A DNA stretch of 60,000 bases from Nymphaea colorata (lineage: Eukaryota; Streptophyta; Magnoliopsida; Nymphaeales; Nymphaeaceae): assembly GCF_008831285.2 (NCBI RefSeq), contig NC_045150.1, positions 7,702,001 to 7,762,000 on the forward strand, written 5' to 3'. This document shows positions 22,070 to 37,403 of the stretch, piece by piece. A model generated the notes under the pieces. That model saw only the letters and a program-made list of their open reading frames with translations. It did not search any database and was not told where the DNA came from. The translations under genes and the position numbers were made by a program. Position 1 is the stretch's first letter, and each line of letters starts with the position of its first letter.

Positions 22070-25000
22070 CTACAATGAAAAACTACGTCCAATGCATTCA
22101 GCCAACCGTCTCATTTTGTTGGACATCTCGGCGCTCTTGCCAAAATATGCTTGAGCATTGAACAGCATTACGGTCAGGTCATGCTCGAATGCCTCTACAC
22201 TGCGATAGTAGCCATTCTCGAACCTTGTCTTGATCAAGTCAAAGGAGAGGGGAACGGGAAATCTGTGCAGAATACAAAATCAAAATACTAGCTCAAAAGC
22301 ACATAAACAAGACAAAAATTGAAGATACATGCACTGGAAACATTTGCCGGAATACTCGAGTTTGATAGGAAGATATCAGTGAATGCTTGTACTAATCATG
22401 AAAGTACCTTCAAAAACATTTGCACACGCACAGTTTTACTATGATATACCTCAAAACACGGCCACAAGATCAGCTGGCAGAATAACATTAGCAGATGAAA
22501 AATGATTCATGACAAAAAAAAAAAAATCTTTAACAAGCAATGCACCCAGTGGGTACAGTCCAACGGCACAAGCTAAAGGGTTGTTTAGCAAAAGGCAATT
22601 GAACCAGTTTGTAACTGTTCCATGAATCTGCTACAAAGACTCAAGCAAATACATGGAATTCAGTAACAAAATGTTACTGTTGTCAAATGACACCTAAATT
22701 GCTCTAAATGTCCTCACGTGTCAGAGTTATAATGAAACCAAGATGCTCTAGACATGACCCACGCAGACATCCATCCTTCATTTTTCCAGCATCTCATTAT
22801 GCTCAATTGACTGCCCTAACTTTTCAAACTCAACTTTCCACCACCACAAGGTCCACAACCAAAAACATGAAACTAAAGTGCAATATATAACTATGTTTGG
22901 GCCATGACATTGTCGGAGCTTGCGTATGCTTCATAAAAGGCAACACATTAACACAAGATAGTGTAATCATCATTTCAGGAGAAGCAACAGACTGAATCTG
23001 TTAGATGAAGCAACCTTATACAGATAATATACATATGCAAAACAGCAGCTTTGGATGGCAACGTATGCTGACTTGATAATTAGAACTAATTCACCATGCA
23101 AATAACTATCATTCATCCAATTCACGAAAATGCACAAAAGCAACAGAAAGCACACACTCCAGCTGTTCCTTCAGGAAAAGGCCATAAAAATGTCCCAAGC
23201 ATAGAAGGAAAAGCATAGAAGGAACAAACTTATAGCATTGTCATTTTTTTTTTCCAATATCATCATACAATATAAAAAAAAAGGAAGCTAACAGTAATCA
23301 ACATCAAAAGCCACTGTGCATTATGAACACAAGTCCCACACAAAGAAACCATTCTATGAATATAAAAGCATGTAGGCAACATCTTTCAAATAAAGACAGG
23401 TACCTGTTTAGAAAATCACACTTCACTGCAACTTGCTGCAGCTTCTGAAGTCCATAATGATCCTGCAATTTAATATAAGAAATCGCAGGGTCATCAGTCG
23501 ACGATCTCTGGTAAGAATCATATCCAAATTTCACTAAATTCAATGTAGCCAAACCTGGCTTTTGTTGGATATGCACTCAATTTCATGAAAGGAAGAAATC
23601 AACTTCCTTTTGGTCCTATCATCAATCTGTGGATGTTCCCATTGAGGGCCATTTGGATCATGTAGTTCCCATGGGCTATGGAGATGTTGACCTGATGAAT
23701 CACTCTTGTACTGAATGATACATCTTTCCCATGGACTATCAGGAAATTCAGCCGATTTTGGCTTTACTGCCAAAATTCTCCCTTCCCACCAACTACCACC
23801 TTCACCACCCTCACACCTCCACCAGACCTGACACTTATCCCTGTGTGTCCAGTTTCTAGACATAGCAGCATCAAACCGTGATCTTTCAACAAGAAAATCA
23901 GGAAAATCTGTCAGTTCTGGCAAAGTCAACCTAAAAGTTTTACCAAATAGGTTGGATGAAGGATCATTAAACTCAAGAGAAAGCTTGCAGCAACTTTCAC
24001 CAGACCCTGGAAGAGAGGAATATTCCAGGTCTCTAACACTACAAAATTCAACAGCCCTTAAATTCTTATGAAGTCTCCAAGGTGCTGTGTCTTGCAAACG
24101 GCTCAGTTCTAAAAACTCTTGATGGCCCTGCATAACATAATTTGAACCAGATTCATAAAATTCACATCAAATAGGACATGCAATGTGAATAAAAAAAATC
24201 ATTATTATTAATACAGTACCTGACGTAGATACGCAACTTCATCACCTTTTTGGGGAATATACCGATAACCAGCCTCATGTTCTGACAAAGTCAACCATGA
24301 ATGTTTTCGAACTGGCTGATGGGTCCTTTTCCTATCAGAAAAGCTCTGTTCACCACCATAGAAGCTTGCTCTCCTGCTCCTACTGGACCTTAACCCAACG
24401 CTTGTCCGTGAACTAGTTCTCCAGTCGTCATGAAAAAATTGCTCATCATCCTCAAGGCTTAAATTGTGCTTTCCCTCTTTTTCTGAAAACCTGCGTTCTT
24501 CCTGGGCTTTCAAATCACAGGGTGCAGAACCCCTGTTAGAAAACCTAATAGACGATTTCCCTGTGGTACGCAATTTGTAAGAATCAGCTGGCAACATCGA
24601 AGAACCCCTTATGTCCTGAGATTGCCTTTTCACAGTAGCAATGTTTTCTTCCATGTAAGAAACACTTTCCAAGTCTGGATCATCTTTCACCCATGAAGAT
24701 TTTGACCTTTTATGGGCAGCAGCGTACAGCTTTTTAGACCTGTCAGGACTTGAATTCCTACAATCGTATGATGTAGAAGTACCAGGTTGCTTATCGATTT
24801 TATACCGAATATCCGTGATCTCATCCCATTCTCCATGGCTGAGGCTAGGTTCAGTACCACTATCATCCTCGCCACTAAAAGCAAATGTTTCATTCTCATT
24901 CTTTCTTCTTGGACTTCTAGGTAGTACTTTACTGTCAGAGCCTTTCCAATCATCACTTATATGCTGCATCTTTGCTGATGAGCCACAAGATTCTTTTGTT

Positions 25001-28000
25001 TGCTGTCTTGATTTTATCTTTAACTTGCAACCTACAGTACGCATTTTTCCGTTGAGTTCAAAATTATGAACGTTCTCATTTTGGTATTTGATCTCCAAAT
25101 ATTTGTCTTTACTTTTTATAAGTTTGCTGGATACTTCAAGGATATTCTCAGAACTCAACTCATTGTCTTTGACAGATATGGACTGATCCAGGAATTTCTC
25201 ATCTGTATTCAGAATTGCCCCCTCCTCCATCTCATGAGCACCATCAGCTGCACGATCATCACCATCATACTTGTTGTTCATCAAGACTGTGTTCTCTGCT
25301 GCAGGGTGCCAAGAATGTCCAGGAGCATCAGGCCTCAAAGAAGCAGAAACACCCAACTTTTCCTTGCCAAGTAACTTAACTTCTTGCAGGACTTCACCAG
25401 TTGCTTTGTCTACATCCGGTATTCTACCAGATTCACCTGAAACCAAGCGACTGTCCTGAATTGATTTTTCTTGGCAACTGCCATTGTTCTCAATCTTTTC
25501 TGGAATGTCAGGCCTCCAACTTGATGATGGCCATGGATCCATTGCTGAAGCATCTCCCAGACGCAAACGCTTTGACGTGCGTGCTTTCACTTCTCCCCAT
25601 TTTATCTCACTGTCCTTTTGCCCTGTAGAAGAGACATGATGGCCATCGATCTTCTCAAAGGCCTCATCATTGTCAGGTGGTTTACCACTGTTATTTTCAG
25701 AAAACACAGTATCAACTATCTCATCAACCGCACACTTGGGATCAGATTTCTTTTTGCTTGACGATGCAACTGGCCAAACCTGCTGCACAGCATTTGGTTC
25801 AGCTTCTTGTGGATCTCTCATTTCAGAAGCTCCTGAAACAGATGTCATTCTGTTACCATGACCATGGGAGAGAGTACTGGTGCCCTCTGAAGGAAGCAGC
25901 TTCTTTGAATCACGAAGAGGAAATTTAACCACCAATCTTTTCTTTGCTCCGGTTTTCATTTGTGATTCATGATGTTCATGAACCTTAGCAACAGTTGACT
26001 CAGGAGGTGAAACACCATTTTCACGCACATGTCTGTGATTGGAAAGATGCATCAATTCACCTGATCCATTGCTTAAAATATTTGAGTCAGTTTTTACTGT
26101 TTCACCATCTACTGACCCACTATCAGCATCTTCTTCTCCATCAGAAGATACTCCACCAATTCGAGAGAAAAGATTGAGAGCATTACGTGCAGCAACCCTC
26201 TGTGGTCTAGATGACTTTACGGCTCGTTTATTCTTCCTAGAGGACGATCCATTTTTTCGCTTCTTAGATTTGCCAGACTGGGAAAATGTACTGTCATTAT
26301 CATCCAAGTTTCTCCTCTTAACTCTCCTACCAAAAGATGTAATAAATTCCACCTGCAAATTTAGGATGTAAAAGAATAAGTTGTCATGCATTGAGAAAAA
26401 AAAATACAAATAAAAAATTGTGCAACAAACCTGCTCTCTGCGCTTTTTCCGCTTAGACCGTCTAACGTGTTCATTACTGGGACCTGCATCATCACTGTCC
26501 TCTGCACCAGAAAGTGAATCTTCAGAAGAACTGGCGCTGATACTAACATGTTCCCCTTCACTAGAAGATTCTTCTGTCACATTATACTCGGAGTCATTAT
26601 CATCACTTTGGATATCATTGTCCTGGGGTTCCCAGTCTATAACATCTGTAAAATCTGTTGGCTGTTCAAGCCATCTGTCCAAATCTCCATCCAAATGCAC
26701 TTGGGGAAAGTGGAGACGGTAGTCTTGAATACCAAGGTTGCTAAAATCTACAGGACCAACTGCTAGGTTTACAGAAGGAGGACGCCATTCGATTCCCAGT
26801 GCACCTAAACGCCGCTGCTGGTACATGCTTTGATATGGGTCAGGATAAGGAATCAAACCTGCCATGGGCAATTCTGGATCACTATAACTGCAGAGGAGAG
26901 AACAATAATTTGACGAAAGAAGAAGAATTCATAATGACGACGAAAATACATACCGTAATCACAGAGGAGATCTTGCATGTTTCGTCGGTAAGGTTGCAGC
27001 TGGGTCTCCTAAAACAAGAAGCAAATAGATTCATCTGTAACACCAAGTGATTCATAGCACCTATAGCGTATGTTTGGCAATCTAATGTCACCATTTGGCT
27101 CACTCAACATTAACATCTCAAAACATGGCCGACAAAAAAAAAATAAGAAGAATAAGAAACCAGGACTTCTCACCAAGAAAACATCAAAGACATGCAAACC
27201 CGAAAATCTACTTGAAGGTTGCCAGGACAAGCAAACTACACACACTTTCAACATTTTAAAATACACATGTTCTTATAGTGTTGACATGGATATCAACGAC
27301 CAGAACACCATCAAATATGGGAGTTAAATGTTTTGTTTCCCCTTTGACTAAAAGTCTAAAGGTTATCATTTATTCCCTTTAAATTCACTTAATTGCTTCC
27401 TTTGATAAGCTAACTCCCAACAAATATTCAAAATAAAAGCCGCACCAGACAACATAAGTGAAGCTGTCCCTGAGCTGAAATTTTCAGGTAGCAGCACATT
27501 TGCGTCTAGAATGGAACAAGTATCCCCATTTGTCAACATGTGAAAGAGGTACATTATATATCATATAGCATCCAAATGAGTAATCATGACAGTAATATAC
27601 ATTATTCACAAAGAAATGATCGTCATACAAACCAACTTATACTCGTTCTGATTTTGAATTATCATACATAGACTTTTTCTTTGTACACTGCATTTGTAAC
27701 TTAGCTCTTATTCACAGTCTGATAAGTAAACTGATTAATTTCAACATTTTCCATGTTCTATAGAAATTGCAACATATAGATTCCTGTGACAAAAAAAAAA
27801 TACAGGATTTGAGTTCAAAAGGGAAAATCTTATACACAATTAATATCCATGGTGAACGGATGTTGCATGGGATCTCCATTTCCTTTTCCTAATTCAGATT
27901 ATTACACAGAAACAAACTAAACCACATAGCAAAGAAACACGTTTAGCCAAGAAAAGATACCTGATCCAGAACATTTCCATTTGTATCTTGGATGAGGGGT

Positions 28001-31000
28001 CGATAATCTCCAAGGAAAAACTGTGATAGAATATGAGAAGAAAGAAATCAGAGCATAAACTTGTTTCATTTTTAAAGCCTTAGGCCTTGCAACTAGCGAT
28101 ACCTGGTCATATTTGGCATCCTTCTGAGATTCCCCTTGTCCAGTTGCTAGTATATATATCTGCCCAACCTCATCTGAAAGTACTATTGATGTCCCATCCC
28201 TACATTAGTAAAGCAATAGCAGTTGAGAAACATCTGTGCAAATAGGGTCAACTTATGGAAGAAAAGTCCAAAGTCAATGGCAAAAAGGACTAGATTGCGC
28301 ATAATGTGCTCAATTTCTGAAAAAAAAAACATATGAATACCCAAGAAAAGAAGCATAACGTCAAAACATTGAAGAAAAAAGGACAAGTTCTCCAGAATAG
28401 CAAGTACACACCTAGGATCCCAGCACGAAAGCCGTCCTAGTTCATTGACATCTAACAGAAACATGTGACTATATTGTTCAGTTCACACTGCTCATGGGTA
28501 AACAGCAGTGGTGATGAAAAAAGATGCTCAATACAATTTTAGGTACTCCCAAGAAGCATTGATGAGATTAGTGTGAAAAAATCTAAAAGATTCTGAATTT
28601 GATTAAACAAATAGGAATTAAGAACCAAGAAGAAAGGAGGAAAAAGGGTCAATTTTCACCTGGAACTGCAAATTAGGCCCATAATGCTAAGTAATTAGAT
28701 AACAGCAGAAAAGCAAAGAGGCACATTTTGGGAATTAAATGGTTTGGATTCAAGTTGGATCCAGCTTTCAACGAATTTGACTCAATCAGATTCTACAGAG
28801 CCAGAAGGATTATATTCAATATTATGTACCCATGTTTGAGGACTTGAATTCAAAGCCTACTACTTTTCAACTGAATTTAGATTCAACTACCATAAGATCG
28901 ACATTTATATGCAACTGGGTCAGATTTTCATATAATCCCAGTTGGATATTGGACAAAAATACGGATTTACAACTGCATACTAAACCCGAGTCCAATCTAT
29001 ACTCAGATTTCTACTTCTTTACCAGATCTAACTAAACAGATTCAATAAGTAAACAGATATATTGGAATCATGACATCCCTAAGCACAATTTTGTATGATA
29101 CAAGACCGGCAGAGGTATTACTCAAGTAAAATGACACAATAGTAGCAGATAATAATTACTTTAAGTTCACAGATCAGTAAAGATGCAGTTTTTACCAAAA
29201 GCAAGAATACAAGTATGTAAGTTTAAGGCCCTGTCATAGAACTATAAATTACAAAGACAACACTTGAAATCGTAAAAGCTAAAGATGCATATATAATGAA
29301 GTTACCAACAGTAGAACCATAATTAACATTCCCATGCCTCAAAGCTTTCTAAGGATTTAGTCAGACCACATATAGATCATGTTTAACCAAGCACATAAAA
29401 TTAGGCCTGTTGTATCCAGGTATACATGTCCTCATAACATTACTTTAGTCTTTAGCATGTAGAGTACCTTATGCAACACACCATTCTAACTGAATGTTTG
29501 AAACAATCATTTACCAGAGTTACAGAGAGAGATAGTGAGAGACTGACTTCTTTATATCATCCTAAAGCTGGAGATGTCATAACATACTCTATCGAGGTCA
29601 TGGCACCACCAAGAATAAAATGCAAAAGCAAAAGTGCATATGACACAGAGAGAGAGAGTAGAAAGGTTGAGTTGGTGATGTGGTAATAAAATTTATCTGG
29701 GACCTGGGCACCAACCCAGCATACAATGCAAAGGTTCTTTCCATAAGAAGAACCTCAGGTCCTCAAGAGATGTAATAACATTCTCTATCTGGGCCTGGCA
29801 CCAACCCAGTATACAATCCAAAAGTGGAACCAAGCATACAATGCAAAGGTTCTTTCAATAAGAAGAACCTCAAAAGCCTTTTAATTGTGTATAATGATCT
29901 ATTGGATTTGGGCCAGCTCATGTTTACTTGTCAATCGATATTGTGCAGTGTTCATAGATTGTTATACTTGTTACACTTGGAGACACTTCATGAAACATAA
30001 ATTTGAAATCTTCAAATTATTAAAGATTTTTGTGCCTAACAAAAATAAATTCCCCTCCAACATTACGCATTTTCAACGTAATGGTAAAGCTTCGTTGACT
30101 TCCCTGAGTCGACGTGTGTCTTAACTCTACCCTTGTTCCCCTCAATAAAATGGGGTGGCTAAAGAGAAACACTATCACATCCTCAAGAGCACCATAATCA
30201 TGCTCCATGATAGTGATGTTTCTATCAGCTTTTCACACTATTGTCCATGTAATTAACCGCTTGCCTGTGTCAGTTTTATCACACAAGTCTTATTATTTAC
30301 ACTCTTTGCACAATCCTTACTATAATAACTTGCATACTTTGGCAATGTGTGTTATATTTGTGTCAACAATTCCTTGACAAATAAGTTTCAGAACAAAGCC
30401 ATCAAGTGCAGATTCATTGAATATGTGAATGCTTATATTGGGTATAGGTGTAATGACCTTGTTGTCAAACACATCAAAATGAAAGTTTCTCTTTCAAGTT
30501 AAAAGTTATGGTTTTTCCAATGTCACTTCATTGTTGTTCATATGTGTGGATGACAGTTATTACAGGCGATGTTGACAACCATACACAAATAGTAAAGGGC
30601 CTCATGATGAAAGATCTTGGGGAATTATACTATTTCTTGGGTTTGAAGCTGATAAACAAGAGAATGCTTTGGCTCTTATGCAACATAATTAACCCTTGAT
30701 TTATAAAGCAAGACAGGAATGTCAAATTGCAAGACAATACATGTCCCTAATGTTTTACATCAAAAACTGACATCTGAAAATGAAGACTTGTACAGTAGTC
30801 TGACTAGATATCAAAGTGTTGTGGGATGCTTCCATATCTTACTTATAACAAGCAAGACATTGTGTGCTCCATTAATCAGCTATTCTAATTTGTGCATGAA
30901 CCAAAGTCTGGGGCATGCTACTGATGTGAAAAGGATTTAATGATATTTAAGAGGACCATTAGATATGGGCTTGTTATCAAAGAAATAGATTTGACAAAAG

Positions 31001-31906
31001 ACAGCATGAGATCATTTGTAAAAAATGCAAATTCGGCAGGAGATCCAGATGAACTGAGATATTTTTTGTAATATATCATGTTAACCTAGTGACATAGAGT
31101 AGAAAAAAATAAAAGGATGTTGCAAGGTCTAGCACTAAAAGTAGAATACAGGCCTGTGGCAGCAGGAACAGCTGAAGCCACATGGATCCGACTAAGGCAT
31201 CAAGCACTTATAAAAATTTAACTGCATAGATGGTTAAGAAATGTCCAGAATGACGGAACAAGGGAATTCATGAAAGATCAGATTTTATGAGACAAGAAAG
31301 CTACTACGATCATCAATTTTAAAACCTAAAAAAAACTGGTTTATGCATTGGATTTTTACGACTTTGAATCCTATAGTTTTGGATCTTACATTTATTTGTA
31401 TCGTCAGTTTTGAGCTGTTAACACATACATACATGTATGTATGTATGTATGTATGTTTGTACTTTGTATACATAAGAGGATTCAAATCTACCAGATGGCA
31501 GACGTTTCCAAAAGGCTAACCACCATGAACCGCTGCATAATGTGTGTGTGTGTGTGTGTATGCCTGTAGGAAAACTGGTATATTCCAGACCACTTAGGTC
31601 AGGGACAAAACCAGACCTCTTACATTTTTGTTACAAAATATTTTAAACAATATATGAACATTATAATATGTTTATAAACACTAATTCACATAAAAAACTG
31701 TCTTAGTCCAAGTTGTCTTTAAGGAAAACAATGATTTTTATATTATTCAAAATGTGATGCCATAAGAACCGGTCATCTTTTTATTACTACAGAAACATGT
31801 TCAACTCAAAAAGTGTCCAACTTAGCGTACGATTCCCATCAAGACATTCTTAACATCATAACAATCAATTTTAAGTGGGCTAGTTTTTGTCCCAGACCTA
31901 GTGGGG

Positions 31907-31937
<31 letters not shown>

Positions 31938-34900
31938 AGAGAGAGAGAGAGAGAAAGGTTTCTTAGTTTTTCACCCTGGTTTAAAAGAGGAAAAAGATGG
32001 CACTTACTACAGAACGCCACCGTTCCATTGGTGTGCTTCTTTTTCTTTTTCCAGGATAGCAACTGATCAAATAGTGAACTTCTACCCTCAATCAATGCCT
32101 ACTCTACTTGATATTTTTTACATTCTTCAAGAGAAACTATGTATGTCATGGCACTAAATAAGATCCAACAGAAAAAAATATCTAGAAATCTAACCAAAAT
32201 GCAAAAGACATTGGCACTCAAAGTCTTGAAAAATCCATAGGCAGTTTCAAGGGTTCAGTTTACTTTTTCCAGCCAAAAATCAATCATTTCTACTAGTTAT
32301 TGATCGAACACTGGAATCCTAACAAACCTTTTAAACTAGTGAAACCACGTAAAAAGCTCAAGAATCTGGCAAAAATTCAAGATAAATCACTCGGTTTTCA
32401 TAAATATAGCAGAAAACGGTAATAAACAGTTAAAACAATGGTCCAATCCATTGAACATGTGTCTAGATGTGTTTTTTACTCTCTTAAAAGTTAAAACACT
32501 CAGATCCCAGTCTAGACACATGTAGCAATAAATCAGTGCAAGAAATCAAGATTAGCATAAAAATATCTGCTTTTTAGGTTGAAAAGGGGCTGCCATGAGG
32601 TCATTGTTCATAAAATTTTCAGCTGGATTCTGGCAACATCTAACCTTCATAAATCAGAGAGAGAGAGAGAGAGAGAGGCAACTTGGTGAGAGGGAAGAGA
32701 AGACGGAGGAATGCCAAGGGGTCTGTTCATCAACCCCAAATTCTCTTTTCCTTTTAAGAATCAAAATGGGAATTTCAAAATACACATGAGAGATCATTAT
32801 ATGAACCACCCGATCAACACAGGATGGACGGTTTTCAGAATTCCATAGCAGTCTGGAAAAAAAATGGTTTTGCAAATACCCGTCTCCCTTTCACACACAC
32901 ACTCTCCCCCCTATCTATCTATCTATTATATACATATATACAGGCATACATACATATATATATATATATATATACAAAAAACCTGTCTTTTTCAAAAAAA
33001 TCCTGATAAAAATTTTCAATACAATAAAATGAAAAAACCCAAACTCCAAAATGACTTTTTCACGTTTTTTCCCATTATTTTTATGCTATTTTTGCTTTAA
33101 TGTTTAAAACATAAGTTAACATCTTCGTTTATGTTTTGCGTTTTTATTGAGTTTTTCTCATTATTTTTATGTTATTTTTTCTTTGAAGTTTAAAGCTTAA
33201 GTTAAATTATTTATCTTTGTTTCATTCATTATTTAAACATCATTTTTATTATTTTATCAAGCTATGTTGTTAAGGTGTCGCCAGCACGCCTAGTCCATGG
33301 GAAGGTATATGCCTGTGATTTTATTGTAAAACTATGTACAATCACTTATAATGTATAATACATGTACAATCTAAAATAATGTATATTTACGTATCGTATA
33401 TTAATGTGTTAGATATGTATATTAGCACAATCTGAAGCAATTTTTAAAGTGGTTCCATCTGCAGTTGAATCTATTATAATGTATATTATATGTACTGATT
33501 TGTACAATCTGTTGTAAACTTGTAATGTATATTATATGTACTGATTTGATACAATTTTTGTTTGACATGATTCAAATGATAGTCCGTAAGGCCTATAACT
33601 AACAGTCTATAAGAAATGCAAGCATTGTGTCCAGTATATAAACAAGAATGACGTGTCTTCTTTGTGTATCAAGCTAAGGCATTCGCTAGAACAGAGAAGC
33701 ACAGTTTTTCAGTATGTAAACAAGCTGGAAATGTACTGTTAGTTTGTCATGTAAACAAGAACATAACAGTTTTTCATGTTTTACCTTTTAGCTTTACTTA
33801 CAAAGTGTAATCATTCAATTAGAACAGGAACAAAACAGTTTTTCAAGTTTTACTTGGAATAGAATCTTACAGTTCAGTCAGTAAGTACATAATTTTATTA
33901 TGTAATGGTTAACAAAACTAAAAAAAACCAAAAAAAGTAAAACGGTTACCTTTTTTACCTACGCGCACCTAGTCCCGCCTAGGTGCTGCGCTTGGCCGCC
34001 TTGACAAAAAAATCTACAAGTTATTTTTTATGTTCTCTTGTTAGTTTTCAATTATTTTACATTTTTATAATTTTTAGGATTTTTTCTTTTCTCAAAAGAT
34101 TGTCTATTTTTCCTGAGATTTTTCAGCTTTTGCTGAAAAATACCCAACCAACATCACCGCTCAAAGCCCTTTACCGATATTTATGACTCTGCTTTATAGT
34201 AATGCTACCATCATAACCAAACTTAATTTGGTGCCAATCACAAGGCAATAGAAGAAGCAGCACTTGCAAGTAGAATCTCGACACAAGTGTCATTCACCGT
34301 ATGTCATATAAGTCACGATCATACTGTACATGATACAAGTCACGATACACCACTGGTACACCTTTCTTAAGTGTACTACTGGTGTATTGGTTGTATCTTA
34401 TAATATGGTTGTTGTATTGTATCATACGGCCGATACACCTCGTATTAATAGGCATTCCTTTTCTATGTTGTTCCATTTTTTTAATTTTACAACTCATTGC
34501 TCCCCCCTCATTCCAAATACTTTTAGAGCCTTGAGAGGAGAATCTTTTTTGGGTTTTTGAGATAAAACACTGATCTACATCGACTTGCGAGAGAATACAG
34601 CCGGTTTGAAGGAAGATTTGTCTGTGGAATACCAATACGCATAGTGATAATCATGGATTTGTGTTATTAATCACAAACATATTTTCAATTCTCATTTGGC
34701 AAAAAAAATTATATGTTGTGATATGATCTAAAACACTTTATTCTTATTAAGTTGTTTTTAATGTGTCGTTACTACATTATGGCTTATGAATGATGAACCA
34801 TGAATGTTCATTATGTGTGATAAGTTTTTTATATAGAACACATTTGTCATCATTTTTACTTATTTTATGAATTTTCTCTACTTTCTTTTTTTATTTTTTT

Positions 34901-37346
34901 GAATTAAAATTAATTTTACGATACATTTAGAATACCTTACGATACGGCACATAGGTCAGCTTGACCAATACGTGATACGATATGCCTTTTACAACATTGC
35001 TCAACATGCTTTTTTTATTTAACGTTTAGTAGTCTTATAACTCCATAAAGTAATATTTGATACAGTCACATGCATTCAATGAGATCAAAAGTTAGCAGCA
35101 GCAAGTCAAAGACCAGAAACATCAGGAGGACAAAAATATCATATTAGAAGGTGAACTTACGGTGAGAACTTTCCATCTACGAGTTTGAAGCGCCCTATAT
35201 CATATGTGCGTACAGGTATGCCCTCCCATATCTGATTAATGTAGCACAAATCAAAAGAATTAAAACTGAGAAAATCAAACAGATGTGGGTGGAAAAAGCA
35301 CACTGAAAAAGATGTAGAAAGACAAATATTAGAAGCTCACATCCCACACTATCGTCTTCCCATCATATCCTGCGCTCATGGCTATCCGAGGATTGAAAGG
35401 ATGTACATCCAGAACATATGTCTGTAATACACAAACAATATCTGGTAATGCTTAATAAATTTCTCAATCCCAATAATAAACATCTTATCTGAATTAGTTG
35501 GTTTTTTACTAAACAGATAGAGTATAATGTAATAATGTTGACAGAAAATTTGATTTAAAAATGGAGAACAAAAAATTCATGGCATGGTTAAAGGAACAGT
35601 TAGCATTGCAACTAAACCCTGCCAAAATGTCAAAGTAAAGGCTTAAAGTTTCCCAACCAAAATACAGAGACAATAAGGTCTATTAGTAATTTGGAGACAA
35701 ATATATCAGTGCATCCATGGACACAGTCATACATGGAGTTTTGTGATTACAACGGTGATGAGGAAGACATTGTTGTGGTCACAGAGATCAAACTTTCTTC
35801 AAGTTAGAAGGATATAATAAGCAACATCACTTGTAGAATTATAGTTAGCCCCCAGGCACACTGGATCAGCCTCAAAAGCACTTGAGCAGCCAAGGCCTGT
35901 TGACCTCAGCAGCTCCTTAATATTTTCTAGCATTTTGCATAGATATGGAAATGATTGTGATACAGCCTTCCTTGTACAGGAGGACAGAAGGCAGCCAAGT
36001 ATGACACGAGATAACCAACCATTGAAAAGGTGAGCTATGCAAGATGATGACATGCGGCCCATATTGGCAAAGCAAGAGGCACCTGCAAAGGCTTTTCTGT
36101 TTATTACAAAATCCTTCTTGCAGCTTTTGAGCAGATGCCTGTACTATCTTTACAAGCATTACAGCATACATGAGACACACAGAAGCCATGCATGAGGTAC
36201 TGGAGTATCTCATATGCATGATGCACAGGACATAGTTGAAAGACTTGACAAAAGAAGAGAAAGCTATAACTTCCACTGCTCTCAAGAGTGATGATCCCGT
36301 CATACTTTCAACTTAAGAGGCAACATGGATGTCCTCAGGAAATCTTTCTACTTCAGCATGTATCTTCAATATGCATGGGAGACATCCAAGACTGAAATTG
36401 GTTGATGCTATTGACTTTCAAAGTGTACTTATTCTATCAGATCTCCTTTTCATTGCATGGCATACTCGCAGAAGCCAAATACATGTATAGATAAGCTTTC
36501 TCAGTCACAGATGCAACAGACATACAGTGTAGCACTGTGGCTATTTCATATGACTTCTCCAGGATTACCTAAAAAGCAATTGAAGAATGAAAGCCTACAT
36601 GTAGTTCATAAAAGTTTAAAACATCAAACTTCACAAATAATGCATACAAATTATCGTTGTGTCCATATCTCATTGTAAATGTATACGCAACAAGAACAAG
36701 TTCCTGCAAACAAACATACGGCAGAAGCAGGACCATTGCAGTGAAAGAGAAGCACATTAAAGAAATTGTGTTTCTTTAGCATTCACAGAAGAAATACAAC
36801 ATAACTCACCTCAAGAGTTAAGCTATCATAAGAGGAAAGGTAAAGAACATTATGAATCACGTGTGTACCAAACCACAGGTGTATGCCAAAACCACACAAC
36901 TATTTGACCTCAAAATTCTTTGACACGCACTATTAAAGGTTTAAAAATGGTGCCGAGCATGCAAGGAAAAAATTCCAATAAGAGACAAAACCTAGGACAA
37001 CTGAAAAAAATGCAATTATAATCAGCTGAAATTTTTGTACAAGTGATAAAGCAACACTCACAGATTGGCTGTGTCCTGTTAAAGAATGCACTAAACTGCC
37101 ATCAGCAGCATTCCAGACACAAATTCTGCAATCTAAGATACAGAATTAAGAAATGAGAGTTATTAAAACTGTGTGACATATTACTATAGCATGTTTCAAA
37201 CATTTGTCGGACAAAAAGAAAACTACAAAATGAACAAATTTAGGAAAAAAACAAGCTAAAAAAGGACTGCAGAAGGATACAGCAGTGACTATATCAAGAC
37301 AACCAACCAATGTCTCTTGAGATATGGATGCAAACAACACACACAC

Positions 37347-37403
<57 letters not shown>

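Larger units (their letters stand above)
28200..35160. other. Largest BRWD intron (about 7 kb), repeat-rich
   Basis: Holds a tandem repeat region near 29.57-29.88 kb, a decayed copia (29.9-31.25 kb), several microsatellites, a possible inverted-repeat element (33.27-34.0 kb) and A/T-rich repeat blocks. No host exon seen. Confidence 0.7.

Noticed and set aside
24687-26766. Frames on both strands opposite or beside the large BRWD exon 26352-24220
   Set aside because: Shadows of the BRWD exon, whose frame fits the rest of the gene in phase.
31285-33000. TA, GA and TG microsatellite-coded short frames
   Set aside because: Low-complexity translation only.
34290-34990. Many GATACG/CGATAC words suggesting a transposon
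   Set aside because: No inverted termini or target duplication could be matched.
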